From JACVRW01 sp963813495 (GTDB taxonomy: Bacteria > Actinomycetota > Thermoleophilia > Solirubrobacterales > Thermoleophilaceae), in the NCBI GenBank assembly GCA_963813495.1, contig CAWEZC010000010.1, positions 248,001-312,000 on the forward strand: a stretch of 64,000 bases of DNA, given 5' to 3'. Numbering within the stretch: position 1 is the first letter of the stretch; every line of letters begins with the position of its first letter. The position numbers and the translations under genes were made by a program. This document shows, in pieces, positions 1 through 8,355 of the stretch. The notes below the pieces were generated by a model. It worked only from the letters and a program-made list of their open reading frames with translations, was not told where the DNA came from and made no database searches.

Positions 1-127
1 CGATGTAGCAGCCGTCACCCCGCACGATCACCTGGAGATCCGACGGGTCGGCGAACGAGCCCATGTCGGTGAAATGCATCCAGAGGTGGTCGAGGGCGGT
101 CCGCTGAAGCGCGGCGGCGTCGTGCAT
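1..127 (-). CDS. Class III aminotransferase, N-terminal fragment (runs off the left edge)
   Basis: Only about 42 codons are present and the gene continues beyond base 1. The translation contains ALDHLWMHFT followed by VIVRGDGCYI. This is the usual opening of PLP-dependent class III aminotransferases of the putrescine / beta-alanine:pyruvate type, just ahead of the first core strand. The catalytic lysine lies outside the window, so the substrate cannot be fixed. The ATG at 127 follows a good minus-strand promoter (TTGACT at 163-158, AT-rich -10 near 140-135). The neighbour diverging from the same promoter region is a flavin amine oxidase, which suggests a joint role in amine or polyamine catabolism. 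The family call rests on about 40 residues. Confidence 0.7.
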   Translation of the reverse strand, partial: MHDAAALQRTALDHLWMHFTDMGSFADPSDLQVIVRGDGCYI

Positions 128-134
128 CCGGGCA

Positions 135-178
135 GAATATCGTGCGACTGACTACAAAGTCAAAGACTCCGGTATGCT
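135..178. promoter_or_regulatory. Divergent promoter pair for aminotransferase (-) and amine oxidase (+)
   Basis: On the minus strand TTGACT (163-158) is followed after 16-17 nt by GATATT/ATATTC (141-135). On the plus strand TGACTA (149-154) lies 18 nt ahead of TATGCT (173-178). Both -35 elements are made of the same palindrome, so one bound repressor would be expected to block both directions. Promoter assignment is by eye only. Confidence 0.5.
149..162. promoter_or_regulatory. Palindromic operator TGACT-N4-AGTCA, copy 1
   Basis: TGACTACAAAGTCA has perfect 5-bp arms around a 4-bp centre and overlaps the -35 elements of two divergent genes. Near-identical sites occur at 4629-4642 and 57208-57225. 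The geometry is typical of TetR-family operators, including FadR-like regulators of acyl-CoA metabolism. The cognate regulator is not in the window. Confidence 0.55.
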
Positions 179-205
179 CTCGCCCGATGGTCGGAGGAGC
201 CCGGC

Positions 206-1541
206 TTGCATGACGTGATCGTGGTGGGCGCGGGCCTCGCCGGGCTGGCCGCCGGGCGCGACCTGGCCGCCGCCGGCGCGGATGTCGTGGTGCTCGAGGC
301 GCGCGAGCGCCCCGGCGGGCGCGTGGAGCAGGAGCTGCTGCCCGACGGCCGCCCGGTGCAGTTCGGGGGCGAGGTGGTGGCCGACTGGATGGCGGCCTAC
401 CTGGAGCTCGTGGGGGAGCTGGGCCTGACGCTCGAGCCCAGCTACACGGCGCTCGGCCTGCCCTACGCGTGGGGGGCCGACGAGGGCGTGGCGGTAGGCG
501 AGCGCGCGCCCTGGATGGCCGACGCCGACGAGGCCGACCTCGAGCGCGTCGAGAGCCGGTTCGCGGCTCTGGCGCGCAGCGTCGATCCCACCGACCCCTG
601 GGGCCATGCCGAGGCCGAGCGCCTTGACCGAGCCAGCGTCGGTCAGTGGCTGCGCTCGATGGACGCCCGGCCGGGCGTGATCCGGCTGCTCGAGCACATG
701 GCGCGCTCGCTCTCGATCGACTCGATCGAGCGCACCTCGCTGCTGGCTCAACTGCGCAAGGAGGCCGCGGGCGGCGGGCACGGCTTCTACGACGAGGGTC
801 GCTGGGAAAACCTGCGCGTGGCCGAGGGCTCGGCCACGGTGGCTCTGCGCATGGCCGCCGAGCTCGCCGATGAGCTGCGGCTCGGCTGCGTGGTCGAGGC
901 GATTGACGTCGCGGCTGGGCGCTGCACCGTCACGCTGGCCCCCCATGCGGGCACGGGCGGTGGCGAGCGCCTCGAGTCCGAGGCTGTGGTCTGCGCCCTT
1001 CCCGTGGGGCCGCTGCGCGACATCGAGGTGAGCGGTGTGTCCGCCGAGCGGCTCGGGTCGCTGCATCGCCAGCGCGCCGCGCTCGCCTTCAAGACCGTGG
1101 TGGCGTACCCCACGTCGTTCTGGGATGTGGGCGGAGCCACCAGCGACGGCGTCTGGGCCTCGGTGTGGGTCCAGCGCGACGGCATCCTCTCCTCGCTCAC
1201 GCCACCCGACCGGCTCGGCCCCTTCCTGGCTACTCCCGAGCCGCAGCGCCGGCGCGAGTTCCTCGAGCAGCTGGCGGCGCTGATGGGCGAGGCGGCGCTC
1301 GAGCCGAGCCTCTACGCCACCCGCCTGTGGGGCACCGATCCCTTCACCCAGGGCTACGTCACCGGCTGGCGCCCGGGCGACGTGATGGCCGTGGGGCCGT
1401 TGCACGGCACGCACGAGCCGCCCTTCTACGTCTGCGGCTCAGACCAGTGGGTGGCCGGCTACATGGAGGGCGCCGTGCGCACGGGGCGCAACGCCGCCTC
1501 CCAGGCGCTGGGCCGGGGACCGCGCGATTTCGCGCTGCCGG

Positions 1542-1555
<14 letters not shown>
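206..1555 (+). CDS. Flavin monoamine oxidase family protein
   Basis: This 449-residue FAD enzyme probably oxidises primary or secondary amines to imines, releasing hydrogen peroxide and, after hydrolysis, ammonia and an aldehyde. The N terminus has the Rossmann FAD motif GAGLAGLAAG (about residues 8-17), then VVLEARERPGGRV, the second classic segment of the amine oxidase family. The C terminus has the closing FAD contact YVCGSDQWVAGYMEGA (about residues 412-427). Length matches bacterial MAO/putrescine oxidase-like proteins. The start is TTG at 206, supported by GGAGGA at 193-198; the later GTG codons would cut into the FAD motif. It diverges from a class III aminotransferase across a shared operator, which fits an amine-catabolic pair. 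The exact substrate is unknown. Confidence 0.85.
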
Positions 1556-2350
<795 letters not shown>

Positions 2351-2354
<4 letters not shown>

Positions 2355-3139
2355 GTCCCGGGAGCGCCGCCGGCCCGGCCCTCGGCGAACTCCCGGGCCG
2401 AGGCCAGGAAGGCGTCGCCCTCGAGCGCCCGGGCGTAGGCGGGCCAGCGGCGCTCGGCCAGGGCGGCGAAGGTGTCCTCGACCGAGAGCGCCTCGCCACG
2501 GCGCACGATCTCCTTGGTGGCCTGCACGACGGCCGGCGGGCAGCCGGCGATGTGGTCGGCCAGCCGGCGCGCCTCCTCGAGCAGCCCGGCGAGCGGGACG
2601 ATCGAGCGCACCAGGCCCCAGCGGGCTGCCTCGGCGGCGGGCATGCGCCTGCTCGTGAGCAGCAGGTCCATGGCCACGAACCAGGGCAGGCGCCGGGGCA
2701 GCCGCTGGGCCCCGCCGGCGTCGGGGACGACCCCGATGCCCAGCTCGGGCAGGAAGAACTCGGCGTGGTCGGCGGCCACGATCAGGTCACAGGCCAGAAC
2801 CATCTCGAAGCCTCCGCCGGCGGCGAGGCCGTTTACCGCGGCGATCACGGGCTTGTCGAGGTCGAACATCTCGGTGAAGCCGGCGAAGCCGCCCGGGCCG
2901 AAGTCCGTCGACGGGTCCTCCTCGCCGGAGGCCGCGGCCTTCAGGTCCCAGCCGGCGGAGAAGAAGCGCTCGCCTGCCGCGCTGAGCAGGCCGACGTGCA
3001 GGTCGGGGTCGTCGCGTAGCCGTGCGAAGGCGTCGTGCAGGGCGAGGCTGGTGGCACGGTCGATCGCGTTGGCCTTGGGCCGGTCGATCACGATCTCGAG
3101 GACTGCGCCCCGGGCGCTGACCGCGACCGCGGCGCTCAT
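2351..3139 (-). CDS. Enoyl-CoA hydratase/isomerase family protein, CaiD-like
   Basis: This 262-residue crotonase-fold protein resembles carnitinyl-CoA dehydratase (CaiD). It has FSAGWDLKAA (60-69), then the spaced DFGPGGFAGFTE, and KPVIAAVNGLAAGGGFE forming the oxyanion region. Glu132, in LPELGIG, aligns with the first catalytic glutamate of crotonases, while the second position appears to be Asp. It probably hydrates or dehydrates an acyl-CoA; a carnitine substrate is not implied because no other cai genes are nearby. It is joined by 4-bp ATGA overlaps to the frameshifted phosphatase-fold gene upstream and the SDR downstream. The operon is preceded by the TGACT-type operator at 4629. Confidence 0.8.
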
Positions 3140-4667
3140 CGCACCCGGAAGGTGGTGTGCGCCAGCACGCTGTAGCCGTCGTCGAGCATCAGCGTGGCGC
3201 GGTAGCGCCCGGGCGCCAGCTTGCCGAGGTCACTCTGGGTGAACGTGACGCTCCCGTAGGGGCGCGCACCCGTGTAGAGGAAGCCGGCGTAGTTGTAGAC
3301 ATCGGGCTCGCCCGCGGGGTAGATGCCGACCCAGTCGAACTTGTTGGCCGGGGCGCCCCGGAAGCGCAGCTTGATGGGAGCACCGCGATCGAAGCTCGCG
3401 CGCGCCGCGCTGATCGCCGGCCGCGTGCCACGCGCCTCGATCCAGAACGGCGACGCCGCCAGCACACGGCCGCGCCGGTCCAGAAGCGCCGCCCGGTAGG
3501 CGCCCGGGCGCAGCGGGCCGGTGCCGAGCAGGGGCGCGATGTGATCGGAGGCGTCGTAGATCGGCAGCGACATCAGGGGCCTGTTCGAGTTCGGCGCCAG
3601 GATCGCAACCTTGCGGCCGTTCGGCCTCAGCTGCGTGTAGCGCAGTGTCACGCGGTCGCCGCGGGTGACGACCCGCGGGTGGGGGCTCACGAGCGCGGGC
3701 GCGCTGTCTGGCGCGACCGAGAACGTGGAGGCCACGGCCCGGTGGTCGGAGGGCCATGGGCTCACGCCCAGCTCGACGCTCGGTCCACCCGCCTCGCCCA
3801 CGAGCCGGCTGGCGAGCGTGGTCGTAGGTCCGGCGGTCATCACCCAGTCGATGCGGTCCACCGTCTCGACTCGCCGGATCCGGGGCGGCGGCGTGCCGGC
3901 GGTCCAGGTGAGGCCGGGCCAGGCGACCGGGTCGGGGTGCGCCTCGCGGTAGGAGTCGCGGATGCCGAAGCGGGCCAGCGCGCTCGAGACCGGCCAGGCC
4001 AAGGGGAACTTCACGCGCGCGGGGAAGGCCGCGGCGGTCGCGCCGGTCCAGTCGAGGTGCGAGGGCGAGTTGAAGTCGCCCACGAGGAAGGTGGGGGTGC
4101 CGGACGGCCAAGTCGCGCCAGCGGGCGCAGCCAGGGCCGGATCTCCGGCAGTCGCACGGAGCGCTCCAGCGCGAGCACCTTCTTCGGACCCTGCCCGTCG
4201 CGCGCCGCCTCGGGCCCGTAGGGCGAGGAGGTGAGGTGGAGGTTGCCGATCGCGACCACGCTGTCGAGATCGAGCGCCGCGTAGTCGAGGCGGACGCCGC
4301 CGCGCTTCACGGAGAAGAGCGGCCAGCGCGAGATCACGTGGAGGCTCTCGTCGTAGTAGGGCAGTCCGGAGAGGCGGGCGATCCGAGGCACGTTGCCCTC
4401 CGGCTCCTGCAGGCCGACGATGTCGGCACCCGACTCGCGGATGGCGCGCCCCACCTGGTTCTCGTCGATCTGCGCGCCGCCGTACCAGACGTTGAAGGTC
4501 ATCACTGTGACCACCCGCTCCGGCTCAGCCGCCCGGCCGGGTGCCGCCCCGGCGGCGAGCGCGCCGAGAGCCAGAGCGAGCGCGGGCAGGATGAGCAGCC
4601 GAAGCCGAGCGCGCGCTCTTTGTGCGACTGACCACAAAGTCAACAAGGGCAACCTACCACGCGCCAC
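3136..4667 (-). pseudogene. Endonuclease/exonuclease/phosphatase family protein, split by a frameshift
   Basis: Two reading frames together encode one secreted EEP-fold protein. Frame 1 (4667 to about 4110) has a hydrophobic leader, then VVTVMTFNVWYGG and GLQEPEG, the first metal-site segments. Frame 2 (about 4115 to 3136) continues with TFLVGDFNSPSHLDWTGA, DRIDWV and PSDHRAV, the remaining catalytic motifs, followed by a roughly 190-residue beta-rich tail with FDWVGIYPAGEPD. The break is near 4109-4116, where one missing base would restore GDFNSP in phase. It may be a real mutation or a sequencing/assembly error. The start is uncertain: GTG at 4667 lies upstream of the operator at 4629, and the first good signal-peptide residues lie after it. 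The gene ends in an ATGA overlap with the hydratase gene. Confidence 0.75.
4629..4642. promoter_or_regulatory. Palindromic operator TGACC-N4-AGTCA, copy 2
   Basis: TGACCACAAAGTCA differs from copy 1 (149-162) by a single base, and the flank is shared too: GTGCGACTGA precedes and CAA follows in both. On the minus strand it supplies TTGACT, the likely -35 of the EEP/hydratase/SDR operon. It therefore probably regulates that operon together with the loci at 149 and 57208. Confidence 0.5.
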
Positions 4668-4676
4668 ACCGGCTTG

Positions 4677-4719
4677 CCAACGACAGGAGCCCGCACTGGG
4701 CGGGCTCCTGTGCCGTTGG
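4677..4719 (-). terminator. Long GC hairpin downstream of the MMPL gene
   Basis: ACAGGAGCCCGC (4683-4694) pairs with GCGGGCTCCTGT (4700-4711) around a 5-nt loop. The stem extends through CCAACG/CGTTGG with a 2-nt bulge. It lies just past the stop of the MMPL gene (4738). There is no clear U tract, as is common for actinobacterial terminators. It separates the MMPL gene from the EEP operon promoter. Confidence 0.6.
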
Positions 4720-4737
4720 TCTGGATGCCGGCTTGGC

Positions 4738-6996
4738 CTACGCCTCGGCCGGCCTGGCCTCCCCGCTGGGGCGCGGTCCCCGGCGCTCCGCCTGTGGCTC
4801 CGGCGCGACGGGCTCCACCGAGCCCTCGAGCGCGGGTCCCTTGGGCAGCCACTCGAGCCACTTCGGCAGGTACCAGTTCCAGTCGCCGAGCAGCTTCATC
4901 GTGGCCGGCAGCAGCACCCCGCGCACCAGCGTGGCGTCGATCAGGATGGCCGCCGCCAGGCCGACGCCGAACTGCTTCATGTCGATGAACTGAAGCGTCG
5001 CGAAGATGCCGAACACCGCCACCATCACGATCGCCGCCGCGGTCACCACACCTGCCGTCGACTTGATGCCGTGCGAGATGGCGTCCGAGGTCGACTCGCC
5101 GCGGTCCACCGCCTCCTTGATCCGGCTGAGGATGAACACGTGGTAGTCCATCGACAGGCCGAACAGGATCACGAACAGCATCAGCGGGAACCAGGCGCTG
5201 ATCGCGCCCGTGGAGTCGAAGTTCAGCAACCCCTCGAGGTTCCCGTCCTGGAAGACCCAGGTCACGATGCCCAGCGCCGCTGACACCGACAGGATGTTCA
5301 GCAGGATCGCCTTGACCGGGATGACGATCGAGCGGAACGTGACCAGCAGCAGCACGAACGCCATCGCGAAGACGAACGCGAACACGTACCAGATGCGTTC
5401 CGCCATCAGGTCGTTGAAGTCGACCGAGCCGGCGGTGAAGCCGGTCACGCCGACCACCTCACCGGCGGTCAGGCCGGACGTGACCTGCGGCACGACGTCC
5501 TGGCGAAGCGCCTCGACAGCGGTCAGCGACGCGTCGTCCGTGCCCGTCCCGGCCAGCGGAACCTCGATCACGGCTATTTCGCCGTCAGGGCTCGTGTCGA
5601 TCGTGACCGGCTCGTTGAACTGGTCGGAATCCCGAGCGATCTGGCGCATCTCCTCCACCGCGGCCTGGATCTCGGCCGGGTTGAGGTTCTTGCCCTCGAC
5701 CACGATGTCGGCCGTGAACTGCTCGCCGGGGAAGGCGGCCTGCATCCGGTCGTAGGTCTGCATGATGCCGATCGAGCGCGGCAGCCCGTCCACGCCGGAG
5801 TCCGCGGTGTGGATGTGGAACACGGGAATGGCGAGCACCACCAGTACTGCGCCGGCGACGATTGCCGAGGCCAGCGGCCGCTTGAGCACGCGGTCCAGCA
5901 GCCACGACCAGACGCGCGGCTCGCCGGTGCGCTTCTCGGGCTTCAGGAACGGCACTCGTCCCTTGTTCACCCGGTCGCCGAGCTTGGACAGCACTGCGGG
6001 CAAAACCGTCAGCGAGCCCAGCACGGCGATCGCCACGACGATGATCGTGCCCGTGGCGAACGAGACGAAGGTCGCCGCGCCGCCCAGGTACATGCCCGCC
6101 ATGGCGGCCATCACGGTTATGCCGGATACCAGGATCGCGCGCCCCGACGTGGCCGCCGCTGCCTCTAGCGCTGCCTCCTCGCTGCGCCCGCGGGCACGTT
6201 CCTCACGCTCGCGACGGATATAGAAGAGCGCGTAGTCGACTCCCACGGCCAGGCCGATCAGGAGCACCACCGAGTTGATGGACTCGTCCACCGGGGCGAT
6301 CTGGCTGATCGGCCCGATCAGGCTGATCGCGGCCGCCACGGCGGTCACGGCCAGCAGCAGAGGGACGAACGCCGCCAGCAGCGCGCCAAAAGCAAGGATG
6401 AGGATGATCAGGGTGATCGGGAGGGAGGTGACCTCCGCCCTCTGGAAGTCGTCCTCGAAGGCCTGGCTGAGCGCTTTGTCCGCGCTCGCATCGCCGAACT
6501 CCTCGATGCGGAAGCCCGCCTGTTGGCGGTCCAGCTCCGCGACCGCGGCCAGGGCGGGGTCGACCTTGTCCTCGGCTTCGTCGCCGGGCAACTCGAACGT
6601 CACGAGTGCGGACTTGCCGTCCTCGGACAGCGACCCCTGGCTGCCCTTGGCGTAAGGACTCTGGACGTTCTGCACGTCCCTGGTCTTCTCCAGCCGGGCT
6701 ACGGTTGTCTCAACCACCTGACGGAACTGCGCATCACCGTTGCGAGCTCCGTTCTGGCTCTGGATCAGGACGCTCTCACCCGACTTGTCGGGAAAGTGGT
6801 CGGATACGGCCTTGTCGGCTCTACCTGATTCGCCGATGCCGTAGTCGCTGTCGGACAGCGTCTGCGTGCCCACCGAACCGCCGATGAACACGGCCAGGAT
6901 CACGAAGACGAGCCATCCTCCAATGGCCTTCTTGCGGTTCTGCGCGCTCCAGCGACCGGCGCGCGCTGCGATGTTCTTTGTGCGGTTCTCGTTCAT
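4738..6996 (-). CDS. MMPL family RND-type membrane exporter
   Basis: This 752-residue integral membrane protein belongs to the MmpL/RND superfamily, which move lipids or hydrophobic small molecules using the proton gradient. It has a first membrane span near residues 25-50, an extracytoplasmic loop, a five-helix bundle at about residues 185-345, a second loop, and a second bundle at about residues 535-715. VGVDYALFYIRREREE in the first half and LSMDYHVFILSRIKEA in the second are the duplicated (G/S)xDY signatures of MMPL proton-relay helices. Length is typical for the short Gram-positive members. The ATG at 6996 is the first good start. It is probably monocistronic, with a hairpin after the stop. 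The substrate is unknown. Confidence 0.88.
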   Translation of the reverse strand: MNENRTKNIAARAGRWSAQNRKKAIGGWLVFVILAVFIGGSVGTQTLSDSDYGIGESGRADKAVSDHFPDKSGESVLIQSQNGARNGDAQFRQVVETTVARLEKTRDVQNVQSPYAKGSQGSLSEDGKSALVTFELPGDEAEDKVDPALAAVAELDRQQAGFRIEEFGDASADKALSQAFEDDFQRAEVTSLPITLIILILAFGALLAAFVPLLLAVTAVAAAISLIGPISQIAPVDESINSVVLLIGLAVGVDYALFYIRREREERARGRSEEAALEAAAATSGRAILVSGITVMAAMAGMYLGGAATFVSFATGTIIVVAIAVLGSLTVLPAVLSKLGDRVNKGRVPFLKPEKRTGEPRVWSWLLDRVLKRPLASAIVAGAVLVVLAIPVFHIHTADSGVDGLPRSIGIMQTYDRMQAAFPGEQFTADIVVEGKNLNPAEIQAAVEEMRQIARDSDQFNEPVTIDTSPDGEIAVIEVPLAGTGTDDASLTAVEALRQDVVPQVTSGLTAGEVVGVTGFTAGSVDFNDLMAERIWYVFAFVFAMAFVLLLVTFRSIVIPVKAILLNILSVSAALGIVTWVFQDGNLEGLLNFDSTGAISAWFPLMLFVILFGLSMDYHVFILSRIKEAVDRGESTSDAISHGIKSTAGVVTAAAIVMVAVFGIFATLQFIDMKQFGVGLAAAILIDATLVRGVLLPATMKLLGDWNWYLPKWLEWLPKGPALEGSVEPVAPEPQAERRGPRPSGEARPAEA

Positions 6997-7059
6997 GAAG
7001 CCAGCATCCGCCTCGTTGCGCGGCTCTCCAATGCGGTCTCCCGGCCAACCGGGGTGCGG

Positions 7060-7211
7060 TTAGCCGAACCGTTCGAGACGGCGGCGCAGCTGCCGGGGAT
7101 CCGCTCCGGTTCGGCCCGGAGCTGGCGCCAGGTGAAAACGGAGCGTGCGATAGCCCGCGGCGTCCAGCAGCTGATCGCGGCGGCGCTCGCTTCTCGACGG
7201 CAGCACGGGCG
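7060..7211 (-). pseudogene. Remnant of a DUF559-type (Vsr-like) nuclease C terminus
   Basis: Between the acyltransferase stop and the MMPL start, the minus strand encodes SERRRDQLLDAAGYRTLRFH and then PRQLRRRLERFG before a TAA at 7060. The pattern RRRDxxLxxAGYxxLRF, followed by a basic helix, is the closing strand and helix of DUF559/endonuclease-like domains. No upstream catalytic part or start codon exists, since the frame runs straight into the acyltransferase gene. I read it as a decayed fragment. The call rests on a short segment. Confidence 0.45.
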
Positions 7212-7898
7212 CTACGAATACCGCATGCGCCGCGGTGCCTCGCGCATCCGGATCAACCGGGCCGGCACGCCGCCCACCACCGCGTTGGCCGGTACGTCGC
7301 GGGTCACCACGGCGTTGGTCCCGATCACCGCATTGTCGCCCACCGTCACCCCGCGCAGGATGCACGCGCCGTAGCCGATCCAGACGTTGTTGCCTACCCG
7401 CACGTCGCGCTTGTAGATGCCCTGCAGCCGGATAGGGCGGTCCACCTCGACGATGCCGTGGTCGAAGTCGATCAGCATCACGCGGTCGGCGACCACGCAC
7501 TCTCTCCCGATCGAGACGTGCTGGAAGGAGGAGATCGTGCACTCCTGGCCGATCACGGTCTTGGCCCCGATCGAGATCGTGCCCTCGTGCGAGCGCAGCT
7601 TGCAGCCGTGCCCGACCCAGCACCAGCGGCCCAGCTCGAGCGTCGCCTGCGGAGCCACCTCCAGCGCGCAGCCGGGGCCGATGAAGGCGAGGCCGTCGAG
7701 GCGAAGCCGGGCCCCGAGGCGCAGCTTCCAGGCTCCCAGGCGCACGGCCAGGCGCAGGTACTTGGCGTTCAGCATCCCCTTGCGGCGCAGGAAGCGCAGC
7801 AGCGTCAGCGTGCCGCCGTGACGCGGCGGCGGCTCGCCACGGATCTCCGGCGGGAGATCTGACGGCGGAGCGGCGATCGGCTCGGTGGCGCCCTCCAT
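7212..7898 (-). CDS. Left-handed beta-helix (hexapeptide repeat) acyltransferase
   Basis: This 228-residue protein has hexapeptide repeats from about residue 75 to 215, for example IGAKTVIGQ, VRVGNNVWIGYGACILRG and VTVGDNAVIGTNAVV. It ends in VVGGVPARLIR, the usual C-terminal cap of the WbbJ/CysE-like acetyltransferases that modify sugars or surface polysaccharides with acetyl-CoA. The catalytic histidine is probably in DFDHGIVE. The first 60 residues are a basic, helical extension. It diverges from the response regulator gene at 7970 across a 71-bp gap. The acceptor cannot be deduced. Confidence 0.82.
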   Translation of the reverse strand: MEGATEPIAAPPSDLPPEIRGEPPPRHGGTLTLLRFLRRKGMLNAKYLRLAVRLGAWKLRLGARLRLDGLAFIGPGCALEVAPQATLELGRWCWVGHGCKLRSHEGTISIGAKTVIGQECTISSFQHVSIGRECVVADRVMLIDFDHGIVEVDRPIRLQGIYKRDVRVGNNVWIGYGACILRGVTVGDNAVIGTNAVVTRDVPANAVVGGVPARLIRMREAPRRMRYS

Positions 7899-7969
7899 GG
7901 GGGGCTGGATGATAGGTGTGGGTATCCGTATTGGCGCCAGCGCCGAACCGGTTCACAATCCCAGTTGCA

Positions 7970-8311
7970 ATGGCCACGACCGTTCTCATCGTCGACGATC
8001 ACCCGAGCTTCCGCGCGAGTGCCCGCATGCTGCTCGAGTCGGAGGGCTTCGTAGTGGTGGGCGAGGCGGAAAGCGGCCTGCGCGCGATCGAGGCGGTGCG
8101 CGACCTGCATCCGGATCTCGTGTTGCTCGATGTCCAGCTGCCGGACATCGACGGAATCGAGGTGGCGGCCCGGCTCACCTCCAACGGCGCCGCGCCCGCG
8201 ATCGTGCTGACTTCGAGTCGTGACCTCGCGGACCTCGGTTCGCTGGGCGGGGCGCGCGGCTTCATTCCGAAGTCGGAGCTGTCGGGAGCCGCTCTGGAGG
8301 CATTCCTCTGA
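7970..8311 (+). CDS. Single-domain response regulator (receiver only)
   Basis: This 113-residue CheY-like receiver has the acidic pair Asp9-Asp10 in LIVDDHP, the phospho-acceptor Asp54 in LLDVQLP, and Lys in GFIPKSEL. It has no output domain, so it would act by protein interaction or as a phosphate sink. I chose ATG 7970 because it starts directly at the receiver fold. CACAAT at 7954-7959 could be a -10 box, which would make the transcript nearly leaderless. The stop at 8311 overlaps the region where the histidine kinase gene begins, so the two are likely cotranscribed. Confidence 0.85.
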   Translation: MATTVLIVDDHPSFRASARMLLESEGFVVVGEAESGLRAIEAVRDLHPDLVLLDVQLPDIDGIEVAARLTSNGAAPAIVLTSSRDLADLGSLGGARGFIPKSELSGAALEAFL

Positions 8312-8355
8312 GCAGCCTGAGCCGCGCTCTCTGGGCGCTGGCCGTCGCGGGCCTG

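Noticed and set aside
6997..7059. Promoter of the MMPL gene
   Set aside because: No convincing -35/-10 pair or operator is visible in this gap by eye, so none is annotated.
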